In this document: positions 1 to 7,507 of the stretch, piece by piece
Numbering within the stretch: the stretch's first letter is position 1
How the letters are laid out: each line of letters opens with the position of its first letter
DNA from: CBDBJQ01 sp965206405
GTDB lineage: Bacteria > Pseudomonadota > Alphaproteobacteria > UBA8366
Direction of reading: 5' to 3'
Assembly (NCBI GenBank): GCA_965206405.1
Contig: CBDBJQ010000006.1
Coordinates: 806,001 to 870,000, forward strand
Length of the DNA stretch: 64,000 nucleotides
Notes under the pieces: model-generated
Told to the model about the DNA's origin: nothing
Databases searched by the model: none
The model's input: the letters and a program-made list of their open reading frames with translations, nothing else
Position numbers and translations under genes: made by a program

Positions 1-668
1 TCGCGGTTCACGGTCGTCTGCTCGATCATCTCGGTGCCGGAGAACTCGCCGCCGTCATCGGGTATTCGTATGGCGGTTATCTCACCTATCAGTGGGGTGT
101 CGATGCGCCGGGGCGGATGCGCGCTCTTGTTCCTGTTGCCACCGGCATTACCGGGCGCGGTGATCCGGACCTGCTCCGGGGTCTTGAGGAGCGTTTCGCC
201 GATATTGATAGCTGGAACGACGGCCGGTTCTATGATGATGATGCGGCAGTTCGGGCCGAACTGGTGACTTGGCGTATCGAGACACTGAAGAATTACGGGG
301 TGGGAGACGAGTTGCGTGACAAGGGCCTGGATGCGGCGGCGGCGGAAGCGGAAATCCTGCGGCAGGCGCAAACCTGGGCCAGGGGATTCGATCCGAATGC
401 GTTGATTGTCCTGCGGCGTTGCGCCGGCGACTTCGATGCCAAGCCCGATGTATCACGCCTGCAGGCACCAGTACTCTATGTACTGGCGACGACTGACACC
501 TTGTTTGGCCCCGAGCTCGGGGAACCGGTGGTGCAGTATATCCGCGAGGTCGCCGGCATTGAGGCGCGGTACTGCGAGCTCGACACGCCATACGGCCATC
601 GCGGGCCATCGGTCGACTGGCAGAAATGGCACAAGGATCTGGCGGCTTTCCTTGCCGAGCATTGTTGA
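1..668 (+). CDS. alpha/beta hydrolase, homoserine acetyltransferase-like (5' end outside window)
   Basis: The reading frame is open from base 3 to the TGA at 666-668, so the N-terminus lies upstream of the window. A nucleophile-elbow motif GYSYGG is read at about bases 60-77 (Ser codon 66-68). A later T-T-D-T-L-F segment and a G-H-R-G-P segment near the C-terminus fit the acid and histidine of a Ser-Asp-His triad, spaced as in the MetX / alpha-beta hydrolase fold family. The internal ATG at 117 lies after the nucleophile and is not the true start. The substrate is not predictable: acyltransfer to homoserine is possible, but many relatives are esterases or acyltransferases of unknown substrate. 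The stop codon lies in a 17-bp tandem repeat (see separate entry). Confidence 0.8.
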   Translation, partial: AVHGRLLDHLGAGELAAVIGYSYGGYLTYQWGVDAPGRMRALVPVATGITGRGDPDLLRGLEERFADIDSWNDGRFYDDDAAVRAELVTWRIETLKNYGVGDELRDKGLDAAAAEAEILRQAQTWARGFDPNALIVLRRCAGDFDAKPDVSRLQAPVLYVLATTDTLFGPELGEPVVQYIREVAGIEARYCELDTPYGHRGPSVDWQKWHKDLAAFLAEHC

Positions 669-710
669 AAGCGGCGCATTGCTGAACGTGAAGCGTTGCT
701 GAACGCGGGC
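660..710 (+). repeat. 17-bp tandem repeat, three copies, across a stop codon
   Basis: Three consecutive 17-base units begin at 660, 677 and 694. Each carries a C-A/G-T-T-G-C/T-T-G-A-A core, so each contains a TGA. The first TGA is the hydrolase stop codon (666-668). The copies are imperfect but clearly aligned. Confidence 0.8.
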
Positions 711-748
711 GAAGATAGAGCGGCAGGAAACAGGAACGGAGGAACGCG

Positions 749-2356
749 ATGGGAACGGGAATGGTAGTAGCGCCGCAGCCTGAAGCAGTGGAGGCCGGAG
801 CGCAGGCGCTGAAACAGGGCGGCAATGCGGTCGATGCAGCGATCACTTGCGCCCTGGTGCAGACGGTCGTCGATCCGATGATGTGTGGCATTGCCGGTTT
901 CGGCTCGATGCATCTCTTCCTGCCCAAGGCCAATCATCACGGGTTCATCGATTTCCATACCACGGCGCCGGCGGCGTCCCGGGAGGATATGTGGCTCGAT
1001 CAGCTCGAGCGCGAGGCACGGGACGGTTTTGGTTTCATCCTGAAGAACCGGGCCAACGAGGCGGGTTACGAATCAATCATGACGCCAGGCAGTCTGAAGG
1101 GCTATTACGAGGCCGTCGCCGAGTACGGCACCATGAGTTGGAAAGACGTGATCCAGCCGGCGATCGACTGTGCCGATGAGGGCTTTATCGTTCGCCCGCA
1201 TGTCGACGAGTTCTGGCACGCCGCCAACACCATGGGCCGGATGTCGATGACCGACAAGATCAACAGAAATCCGGCGGCTCAGCGCGTTTTCCTCGATGAT
1301 GAGGGCCGACCGCCGCAGATCGGTGCACGGATGCTTAACCCGGATATGAAGCGGACCCTCGAGCGCGTGCGCGACGGTGGCGAGACGACGTTCTATTCCG
1401 GCGCGTTGGGCGAGGAGATTGCCGCCGACATGGCGAAAAACGGTGGCTTTGTCTCGCTCGATGATCTGAAAGCCTACCGGACGGTACGCTCCGAGCCCAT
1501 CTGGGGAACCTACCGGGGCCTGCGGGTGGCCAGCAATCCGCCGCCGGGCGGTGGGCTGATGGTTATCGAGATGCTCCACATCCTGGAGCAGTTCGATCTT
1601 GAGGCGATGGGGCATAATTCCGCCGACTACATCGCCACCGTGGCCGAGGCGATGAAGATCGCGACCATCGACAAGGATCAGAGAATCGGCGATCCGGATT
1701 TCGTCGAGGTGCCGGTTGCCGAACTGTCGGATCCCGTCTACGCCGCCCGGATGGCCGAGCGCGTCCGCAGCGGAGAGAAAGCCGACGTGGTCCGGCTTGG
1801 CGATCCTGAGGACTCACCCGACACTACCCATGTCTCTGTCGTCGACGGCGACGGCAACGCGGTTTCGATGACCCATTCGCTCGGCATGCCGTCTGGCGTG
1901 ATCACCGAAGGACTCGGTTTTGTCTACAACGGCTGCATGGCGGCGTTCGATCCGCGCCCCGGTCGCACTGCCTCGATTGCACCCGGCAAGCGACGTTTCA
2001 CCGCGATGTCGCCGACCATCGTCTTCGATGGTGACAAGCCGGTGATCACCGTTGGCGCCCCCGGGGGAACCTTCATCACGATGGGCGTCCTGCAGGCGAT
2101 CCTGAACGTGGTGGATTTCAGGATGTCTATGCTGGAGGCGGTCTCGGCGCCACGTTTCACCGCCAACAGCAACACCATCGATGTTTCTAACCGGATTCCG
2201 CGCTGGATCACGAATGAACTCGAGGCGCGCGGTTATCCGATCGCCCGCAGCCCGTTCAGCTATGTCTTCGCCGGCGTGCACGGCATCCGTGCGAAGAACG
2301 GTCGGCTCGACGGCGGCGCAGATCCAGGCCGCGACGGCATGGCGCTGGCGGTCTGA
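749..2356 (+). CDS. gamma-glutamyltransferase family protein (535 aa)
   Basis: Ntn-hydrolase of the gamma-glutamyltranspeptidase family, expected to self-cleave at a threonine and then hydrolyse or transfer gamma-glutamyl (or related acyl) groups. The N-terminal GGNAVDAAI block, the T-T-H-V-S-V-V-D motif with the nucleophilic Thr at about residue 359, and the downstream PGGTFI oxyanion region are all present. Length is normal for the single precursor chain. No signal peptide is visible, so this is probably a cytoplasmic relative rather than the periplasmic glutathione enzyme. The start ATG at 749 follows a good GGA-GGA ribosome site. It may be co-transcribed with the hydrolase 80 bp upstream. 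The stop codon region is duplicated (2345-2374). True substrate unknown. Confidence 0.88.
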   Translation: MGTGMVVAPQPEAVEAGAQALKQGGNAVDAAITCALVQTVVDPMMCGIAGFGSMHLFLPKANHHGFIDFHTTAPAASREDMWLDQLEREARDGFGFILKNRANEAGYESIMTPGSLKGYYEAVAEYGTMSWKDVIQPAIDCADEGFIVRPHVDEFWHAANTMGRMSMTDKINRNPAAQRVFLDDEGRPPQIGARMLNPDMKRTLERVRDGGETTFYSGALGEEIAADMAKNGGFVSLDDLKAYRTVRSEPIWGTYRGLRVASNPPPGGGLMVIEMLHILEQFDLEAMGHNSADYIATVAEAMKIATIDKDQRIGDPDFVEVPVAELSDPVYAARMAERVRSGEKADVVRLGDPEDSPDTTHVSVVDGDGNAVSMTHSLGMPSGVITEGLGFVYNGCMAAFDPRPGRTASIAPGKRRFTAMSPTIVFDGDKPVITVGAPGGTFITMGVLQAILNVVDFRMSMLEAVSAPRFTANSNTIDVSNRIPRWITNELEARGYPIARSPFSYVFAGVHGIRAKNGRLDGGADPGRDGMALAV

Positions 2357-2374
2357 AAGCCGGTGGTCTGAAAC
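2345..2374 (+). repeat. 15-bp tandem duplication spanning a stop codon
   Basis: Two 15-base units (2345-2359 and 2360-2374) share G-G-T-C-T-G-A-A-A cores with 12 of 15 positions identical. Both contain TGA in the same frame, giving the gamma-glutamyltransferase gene a second in-frame stop. Confidence 0.7.
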
Positions 2375-2808
2375 CCGAAACCAGCGGGCAGGCCGAATAT
2401 CTCTCGGATTCATTGCCGGGGTTGGTTTTTCATTGCGGGCAAGGTGTTTTATTGCGATCTAATTTTCTGTGATATGCTTACCGTCCTGAGATCTTTGATA
2501 GGGATGCTCGGACAACCGGATGCTCAAAGATTTGATTCGATGCATAAAAATGGGGAATTATATACCTAATTTGACATGCTTTTCTTATGATATTATTGGT
2601 ATTATTAACAATATGATGCATACGACTTATCGCATGACACATGGGTTATCCTTCGTCGGATTACCTGCTGAATAGAACGCCTGTAAATCATGTTCAGGGT
2701 AGCTCCCGGGGCTTTGGGAAATAGGCAGGGTTACTAAAATCTATGTGTGATGCGTACGGCTTGACACCAGCTTCAGGCCGGAAACGCAAAAACATAGGGG
2801 ATCTAAAG
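2375..2808. other. AT-rich intergenic region
   Basis: No convincing gene. The stretch from about 2460 to 2700 is clearly AT-richer than its surroundings. An 8-bp inverted repeat (2491-2498 with 2524-2531) encloses two copies of a GGATGCTC element and could end transcription from upstream. A TTGACA hexamer at 2571-2576 is followed by several TAT-rich hexamers, none at a clean 17-bp spacing, so it is only a weak promoter candidate for the outer-membrane protein gene downstream. Confidence 0.4.
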
Positions 2809-3441
2809 ATGAAAAAAGAAATTAGCGTTCTGTTAATTGCATTCTCCGCCTCAATCGGTGTTGCGAACGCAAATGAAGGTATTGCCAAGGGGGTTTTTCA
2901 AATAGGCCCGCAGATAGGCTATTCCGATTTTGATGCTTCCGTATCTGACGGCAGCGTAAATTCGAAAACCAGCGTAGACGATAAGGCTGTTGGGTTAATT
3001 GCACGATACACCGTTCCCTTGAGCACGGATGGTTTGTTCGTTGGAATTGAAGCAGGGATCGCCAAGGAATTTGCTTCTGATGAAGAGGTCTCAGGTACCA
3101 TTACAGGGAATTCATCCGTTGAATGGACCGCTGATCTCATGCCGCGCGTCGGTTATAAATTGGGGAAGGCATCACTGTCCCTGACTGGCGGTTTGTCCCT
3201 TCTTCAGGGAAAATCAGGAATAAGTGGCGGACCGCTTCCCGCTGCAGAGAGTGATACACAATGGCATGTGGGCTGGAAGATTGCGCCGGCTATTGATTAT
3301 GAAATATCCGAACGTGTCTCTCTGTTTGCCCAAGTCCATTACGCCAAATACAATTCGCAAACTTACTCTCTGGCTGGGGCTGGCCTTACAGTGAAACCGA
3401 AAACGGTTGGGATCAGGACCGGCGTCCTCTTTAGTTTCTGA
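2809..3441 (+). CDS. outer-membrane beta-barrel protein (210 aa)
   Basis: The start is taken at ATG 2809, preceded by a GGGGATCTAAAG ribosome site. From here the protein opens with a classic signal peptide (MKKEISVLLIAFSASIGVAN, cleavage after A-N-A). The upstream in-frame ATG at 2743 would bury the signal sequence. The mature chain alternates short amphipathic beta strands with G/S/N-rich turns and ends in phenylalanine (G-V-L-F-S-F), the C-terminal signature recognised by the BAM machinery. It resembles small 8-stranded OmpA-like or opacity-type barrels. Base composition is AT-richer than neighbours, suggesting horizontal origin. The small ORF at 3450 follows immediately and may be co-transcribed. 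Precise role unknown. Confidence 0.75.
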   Translation: MKKEISVLLIAFSASIGVANANEGIAKGVFQIGPQIGYSDFDASVSDGSVNSKTSVDDKAVGLIARYTVPLSTDGLFVGIEAGIAKEFASDEEVSGTITGNSSVEWTADLMPRVGYKLGKASLSLTGGLSLLQGKSGISGGPLPAAESDTQWHVGWKIAPAIDYEISERVSLFAQVHYAKYNSQTYSLAGAGLTVKPKTVGIRTGVLFSF

Positions 3442-3449
3442 AGTGAGAA

Positions 3450-3623
3450 ATGAAAATGAAAGACGAGACACAGCTTCATGGAGGTTTTTACCTACTGGCG
3501 CAGGCAATGCGTCAGGCCTTTACGGAGGCGATGGAAGCTGGCGTTCAGCCTGCCAAGGAATCTGTAGATAAACTGGATGCTAACATAGATTCAATAAATG
3601 GGCGTATCGATACAGCGAACTAG
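3450..3623 (+). CDS. small hypothetical protein (57 aa)
   Basis: An ATG at 3450 (or the ATG two codons later) begins 9 bases after the upstream stop, preceded by an A/G-rich stretch. The predicted peptide is hydrophilic: a helical N-terminal half with A-M-R-Q-A-F-T-E-A-M-E-A, and a C-terminal half rich in D, N, S and I that could form a short coiled coil. No family recognised. Its tight spacing behind the outer-membrane protein gene supports translation, but its shortness keeps confidence low. Confidence 0.4.
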   Translation: MKMKDETQLHGGFYLLAQAMRQAFTEAMEAGVQPAKESVDKLDANIDSINGRIDTAN

Positions 3624-3663
3624 AACATGTCAGCGCGGTTCGCAGAGCAGGGAAAAAAGAAAT

Positions 3664-3690
3664 GGTCAAGTCTTTAATCTGCTGTAAATT
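3664..3690 (+). repeat. left terminal inverted repeat of IS256-type island
   Basis: Reverse-complement match to 5653-5679 with three mismatches in 27 positions. The outer end begins GGTCAAGTC and the inner end is TGCTGTAAATT. Confidence 0.75.
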
Positions 3691-3752
3691 TTAAGGTTTT
3701 ATTTTGAGTTGGCCTGATTTACCGATTGCGTGCAAACGACATGCTTGGCTGA

Positions 3753-3977
3753 CTTGCCATCATCCCGGTCATAACGGGGCTCGTTGATCTTGGCGGAAAT
3801 ATCCATATCACGACGATTCTGCTACAATATCCTGGCATTTCAGCAGGGCAGGTACAAAGCGCATCACTGTTCACACAAACCAAGACGATTCTTGTGTTTG
3901 TGACTGGATTTCTTGCGGTTGGTTTCGTCCTGCTGGCAACCGGAAAATTCGCCCTCAGCAAGTTTCGAAACAGTTAA
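3753..3977 (+). pseudogene. remnant of a small membrane protein
   Basis: This open stretch ends at TAA 3975-3977 and encodes a hydrophobic peptide with a segment I-I-P-V-I-T-G-L-V-D-L-G-G, a polar middle, a strong transmembrane helix (T-I-L-V-F-V-T-G-F-L-A-V-G-F-V-L-L-A) and a basic tail. No usable start exists in frame: the ATG at 3741 is followed after three codons by TGA (3750-3752), and another TGA lies at 3705. The simplest reading is a truncated gene with a Trp-to-TGA change. A selenocysteine reading is discussed under findings. Family not recognised. Confidence 0.4.
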
Positions 3978-4042
3978 AGACAAGTTTCGGGCGATGCGAC
4001 TCCGCAGGGTAGCCGGGGGAAACTAAAAATCCATTCTCAACA

Positions 4043-5071
4043 TTAATACCCGCAGGTTGCATAACCACTTCCCAAACACTCACGGGCCATCTGTTGCGAT
4101 TTTGATATGGCGGACGGGGTCATTTTATTGGCCATATAGTCTCTGAGTTTCTGAGCGTCTTCGTCCCCGTTTGCGGCTGCAATATTGGCCCACATATGCG
4201 CCAGCACGTAATCCTGCGTGACGCCCTTGCCCTTGTGGTACATCCAGCCAAAGTTGTACTGCGCAGAGGCGTTCCCCTGCTCGGCGGCGCGCCTGTACCA
4301 CTTGACGGCCTCGGCGTAATCCTGCGGGACGCCCTCGCCCTTGCGGTACATCAGGCCAAGGTTGTTCTGCGCCGAGGCGTTCCCCTGCTCGGCGGCGCGC
4401 CTGTACCACTTGACGGCCTCGGCGTAATCCTGCGGGACGCCCTCGCCATTGTCGTACCTCAGGCCAAGGCTGTTCTGCGCTGAGGCGTTCCCCTGCTCGG
4501 CGGCGCGCCTGTACCACTTGACGGCCTCGACGTAATCCTGCGGGACGCCCTCGCCGTTGTTGTACCTCACGCCAAGGTAGTACTGCGCCGAGGCGTATCC
4601 CTGCTCGGCGGCGCGCCTGTACCACTTGACGGCCTCGGCGTAATCCTGCGGGACGCCCTCGCCCTTGCGGTACATCAGGCCAAGGTTGTTCTGCGCCGAG
4701 GCGTTCCCCTGCTCGGCGGCGCGCCTGTACCACTTGACGGTCTCGGCGTAATCCTGCGGGACGCCCTCGCCCTTGCGGTACATCAGGCCAAGGTTGTTCT
4801 GCGCCGAGGCGTTCCCCTGCTCGGCGGCGCGCCTGTACCACTTGACGGCCTCGGCGTAATCCTGCGGGACGCCCTCGCCCTTGCGGTACATCAGGCCAAG
4901 GTTGTTTTGCGCCGAGGCATCCCCCTGCTCGGCCAGTGGTCGCCATTCTTTCAGGGCGGTTTCATAATCTCCAGCTTTGTATGCTTGCAGCCCTGCATCG
5001 AAGTCCTGCGCCAGTGTGACGGATGGGAGCAGGGCAATAATGAGTGCTGCCGCCTGGATAATTTTAAGCAT
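4043..5071 (-). CDS. secreted Sel1-like repeat (TPR-related) protein (342 aa)
   Basis: The N-terminus is a signal peptide (M-L-K-I-I-Q-A-A-A-L-I-I-A-L-L-P-S-V-T-L-A) followed by seven tandem 36-residue Sel1 repeats of the type LG..Y..GEGVPQDY.EAVKWYRRAAEQG (roughly residues 40-300) and a C-terminal tail with two cysteines. Sel1 repeats form alpha-solenoid scaffolds for protein-protein contacts, and periplasmic bacterial members are often used in envelope assembly or host interaction. Start ATG at 5071 has a GAGGAAA site ten bases upstream. The 108-bp DNA repeats are nearly identical, indicating recent expansion or gene conversion. The gene sits inside an IS-bounded island, antisense to and abutting a transposase remnant. 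Partner unknown. Confidence 0.85.
   Translation of the reverse strand: MLKIIQAAALIIALLPSVTLAQDFDAGLQAYKAGDYETALKEWRPLAEQGDASAQNNLGLMYRKGEGVPQDYAEAVKWYRRAAEQGNASAQNNLGLMYRKGEGVPQDYAETVKWYRRAAEQGNASAQNNLGLMYRKGEGVPQDYAEAVKWYRRAAEQGYASAQYYLGVRYNNGEGVPQDYVEAVKWYRRAAEQGNASAQNSLGLRYDNGEGVPQDYAEAVKWYRRAAEQGNASAQNNLGLMYRKGEGVPQDYAEAVKWYRRAAEQGNASAQYNFGWMYHKGKGVTQDYVLAHMWANIAAANGDEDAQKLRDYMANKMTPSAISKSQQMARECLGSGYATCGY
4255..4935 (-). repeat. 108-bp tandem repeats within the Sel1 gene
   Basis: About six direct repeats of 108 bp, each coding one 36-residue Sel1 unit. Several copies differ by only a few bases, with differences concentrated in the block read as M-Y-R-K, R-Y-N-N or R-Y-D-N. Confidence 0.85.
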
Positions 5072-5074
5072 AGA

Positions 5075-5635
5075 TGAATTTCCTCGGAATTAAAGATGTC
5101 GCTGTTGTCACCTCTGATGATCACAGAGGCATGGTCAAGGCTCTCAGCCGATCTTTCCAGGGTGCCCTGTGGCAACGCTGCCAGGTCCATTTCATGCGTA
5201 ACGTTCTGTCCTTCACGCCAGCACGCCACAAGGCGGCCATGGCGGACGGCCTCAAGCGCATCTTTGCCTGTGAGGCGCGCCAAAGCAGCTGACCTCGCGG
5301 AACAGATGGATAAACGAGCGGATCGTGCCCTCGAATGCCTGGAGAACGGCCTTGAAGATGCTCTGGCCGTCTACGCATTGCCCGCAAAATATCGGCGGCG
5401 CTTGAAATCAATAAATATGCAAGAATGACTTATTCAGGAGGTTCGGCGTAGAGAGCGTGTCATCAGGGTATTCCCAAACGAAGAAGCTATGCTCCGTTTG
5501 ATCGGTGCGCTCCTTGCCGAATTCCACGAGGATTGACAAAGCCGAAAGTACCTCGACATGGCGGATTTCCACGAATGGAACGCCCAGAGACAGGCCCGGG
5601 AAAAAAGGAAAACGTGGTCTCAATCTGAAAAATAG
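5075..5635 (+). pseudogene. IS256/mutator-type transposase, C-terminal half, frameshifted
   Basis: Frame one reads V-T-S-D-D-H-R-G-M-V-K-A-L, then W-Q-R-C-Q-V-H-F-M-R-N, the hallmark of mutator-family transposases, up to about 5285. A frameshift then continues the match (ENGLEDALAVYALPAKYRRR, then E-V-R-R-R-E-R-V-I-R-V-F-P-N) through TGA codons at 5426 and 5534, which replace an expected Arg and Trp, to TAG 5633. The N-terminal half, including the first catalytic aspartate region, is absent. Dead gene; right-end partner of the inverted repeat at 5653. Confidence 0.85.
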
Positions 5636-5652
5636 GCCAAGCCTGCAAACTC

Positions 5653-5679
5653 AATTTACAGCAAATTATGGACTTGACC
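5653..5679 (-). repeat. right terminal inverted repeat of IS256-type island
   Basis: Complementary to 3664-3690. It lies 17 bp after the transposase remnant stop and 3 bp from the gdhA stop codon. Confidence 0.75.
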
Positions 5680-5682
5680 GTG

Positions 5683-7107
5683 TCAGACGTGGCCGTAGGC
5701 CAGCATGGCGTCAGCGACCTTCACGAATCCGGCGACGTTGGCCCCGTCGAGATAATTCACCCTGCCGCCGCGGCCGGTACCGTACTCGACGCAGGATGCA
5801 TGGATATTTTGCATCATCGTGAGCAGGTGCTCTTCGAGAGTGCTGTGCTCCCAGGAAATCCGGCCGCTGTTCTGGCTCATCTCGAGTCCTGAGACACCAA
5901 CGCCACCAGCATTGGCTGCCTTGGCCGGGCCGAAGGGGACATCGGCCTTGATGAACGCATTAACAGCCCCAACCTCGCAGGGCATATTTGCACCCTCGGC
6001 CAGGGCCATGACTCCGTTGGCGATCATCACCTTGGCATCATCGAGTGAAACCTCATTCTGCGTTGCACAGGGCAGGGCCAGATCGGCTTTGATATGCCAG
6101 GGCCTCTTGTTTGCGTGGAACTTGGCTTTCTTGAATTTTTCGGCGTATTCCGAGATGCGCCCGCGCCGGACCTCTTTCAGTTCTTTCACCCAGTTGATCT
6201 TTTCCTGATCGAAGCCGTCCGGGTCATGAACGAAACCCGAGGAATCGGACAGCGTCAGGGGAATGGCGCCGCACTCCGCAAGTTTTTCGGCGGCATGGGT
6301 GGCGACGTTGCCGGAGCCTGAAACCAGGGCTGTTTTGCCGTCGAGCCCGTCACCTCTGTGATGGAGCATCTCGCGCATGAAATAGACGGCGCCATAGCCG
6401 GTGGCCTCGGTGCGCATCGGACTGCCACCATATTCGAGACCCTTGCCGGTCAGCGCACCGACGAACTCGTTCTTGAGCCGCTTGTACTGACCAAACATGA
6501 AGCCGATCTCGCGGCCGCCGACGCCGATATCGCCGGCCGGAACATCGGTGTTAGGGCCGATATGCCGCGACAGTTCCGTCATGTAGGACTGACAGAAACG
6601 CATGATTTCGTTGTCTGACTTGCCTTTCGGGTTGAAGTTGGCGCCACCCTTGCCGCCGCCAAGCGGTAGCCCGGTCAGGCTGTTCTTGAAGGTTTGCTCG
6701 AATCCGAGAAACTTCAGGATGCTCAGATTGACTGAAGGGTGGAAGCGGATCCCGCCCTTGTAGGGGCCGATTGCGTTATTGAACTGAACGCGAAAACCCC
6801 TGTCGTTGCGGATGTTGCCGGCGGTGTCGGTCCACGGGACCCGGAAGTAGATGACGCGGTCGGGCTCGGCCATCCGCTCGAGAATCTGCATCTCGACGTA
6901 TTGCGGCTTGTCAACGATATAGGGAATCACCGAGGCGGCGAGCTCATGCACGGCCTGGAGAAATTCCGGTTCGCCGGGATTGCGACGTTCGACGCCCTGC
7001 AGGTAGCGCTCGAGATATTTTTTCGGGTGGATGATATTTTTACGAGTGGTCGTTTTTTTCTTGACCGCAGGTTTTCTGGATGCTGTTTTTTTCCTGGTTG
7101 TGGCCAT
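5683..7107 (-). CDS. gdhA: NADP-type glutamate dehydrogenase (474 aa)
   Basis: Interconverts 2-oxoglutarate plus ammonia and glutamate, linking nitrogen assimilation and the TCA cycle in the cytoplasm. Glu/Leu/Phe/Val dehydrogenase signature PLGGGKGGANF with the catalytic lysine, the N-terminal substrate-binding block (G-P-Y-K-G-G-I-R-F-H-P), T-D-V-P-A-G-D-I-G-V-G-G-R-E-I-G, and a Rossmann S-G-S-G-N-V-A motif are all present. Sequence style matches the hexameric 450-residue small GDHs. Unusual is a Lys/Thr/Arg-rich N-terminal extension of about 25 residues (M-A-T-T-R-K-K-T-A-S-R-K...) before the normal fold. ATG 7107 has AGGAG ten bases upstream. The C-terminus ends normally, but the stop codon directly abuts the IS256-type inverted repeat. 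Confidence 0.95.
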   Translation of the reverse strand: MATTRKKTASRKPAVKKKTTTRKNIIHPKKYLERYLQGVERRNPGEPEFLQAVHELAASVIPYIVDKPQYVEMQILERMAEPDRVIYFRVPWTDTAGNIRNDRGFRVQFNNAIGPYKGGIRFHPSVNLSILKFLGFEQTFKNSLTGLPLGGGKGGANFNPKGKSDNEIMRFCQSYMTELSRHIGPNTDVPAGDIGVGGREIGFMFGQYKRLKNEFVGALTGKGLEYGGSPMRTEATGYGAVYFMREMLHHRGDGLDGKTALVSGSGNVATHAAEKLAECGAIPLTLSDSSGFVHDPDGFDQEKINWVKELKEVRRGRISEYAEKFKKAKFHANKRPWHIKADLALPCATQNEVSLDDAKVMIANGVMALAEGANMPCEVGAVNAFIKADVPFGPAKAANAGGVGVSGLEMSQNSGRISWEHSTLEEHLLTMMQNIHASCVEYGTGRGGRVNYLDGANVAGFVKVADAMLAYGHV

Positions 7108-7507
7108 CGTCTTTATCTCCTGAGCCTACGGAACGTCCCGGCGTTATCGCACCGTTTGAATTAGCTGTTCCTGATTTGCTGATTTTAGGATGTGTCACCG
7201 TCGGCGGGGAGTCGAATAATAATCTCATCCGCCCCGTGCGATCAGCAAAGGAAATCGTGCTACCGTCGGTATCGATGATCAGGATGTGTCGAGGGTTGCC
7301 CATGCTGTCCACAATACCCCGATTCCGGGTTTATCCGCCGCTGGCTGGCGAAGTTTTACAATTCGTTGCAATTCGAGCGGCGATAGACATATCCCGTTGA
7401 CATTGCGATACCATATTCGTCCCCGGTCCGGCGCGGTGCCGGCCCCCGGGAAGTTTTCCGAAACATCGCCGAAGTTTCCCGGAACATCACTTAGGGAGTG
7501 TGCAGAG
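7108..7507. promoter_or_regulatory. divergent intergenic region between gdhA and the LTXXQ gene
   Basis: Four hundred bases without a convincing gene; the long plus-strand frame from 7286 is an upstream extension of the LTXXQ gene. It should hold the gdhA promoter and that of the gene at 7508. A TTGACA at 7397-7402 has no good -10 partner. A 21-bp direct repeat at 7450-7491 lies just before the LTXXQ start (separate entry). Confidence 0.4.
7450..7491 (+). repeat. 21-bp tandem repeat, candidate operator
   Basis: Two adjacent units (7450-7470 and 7471-7491) match at 17 of 21 positions, each with GAAGTTT, then CCG and an ACATC end. The 21-bp period is two helical turns, so both copies present the same DNA face, immediately before the ribosome site of the gene at 7508. 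Confidence 0.6.

Larger units (their letters stand above)
3664..5679. mobile_element. decayed IS256-type element or IS-bounded island with passenger genes
   Basis: The island is bounded by 27-bp inverted repeats (3664-3690 and 5653-5679; 24 of 27 positions complementary). The right side holds a plus-strand remnant of a mutator/IS256-type transposase ending just inside the right repeat, the normal layout for the 3' end of such an element. The left two thirds, where the transposase N-terminus should be, instead contain a membrane-protein remnant and a minus-strand Sel1-repeat gene. No target-site duplication is seen at the outer edges. The right repeat ends 3 bp before the gdhA stop codon. Confidence 0.65.

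Noticed and set aside
148..933. 261-codon minus-strand frame opposite the hydrolase and GGT genes
   Set aside because: Arg/Pro/Ser-rich composition typical of a GC-rich antisense shadow; the plus strand carries recognisable enzymes.
4255..4935. Possible CRISPR-like periodic repeat
   Set aside because: Contiguous 108-bp coding repeats with no spacers; explained by Sel1 units. No CRISPR array seen in the window.
4125..4946. 273-codon frame overlapping the Sel1 gene in another frame
   Set aside because: Its repeats merely mirror the 108-bp DNA repeats; only the other frame has a signal peptide and Sel1 consensus.
5426..5536. In-frame TGA codons in the transposase remnant as evidence for UGA recoding
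   Set aside because: A frameshift and missing N-terminus show simple decay; TGA is used as a normal stop by many intact genes in the window.
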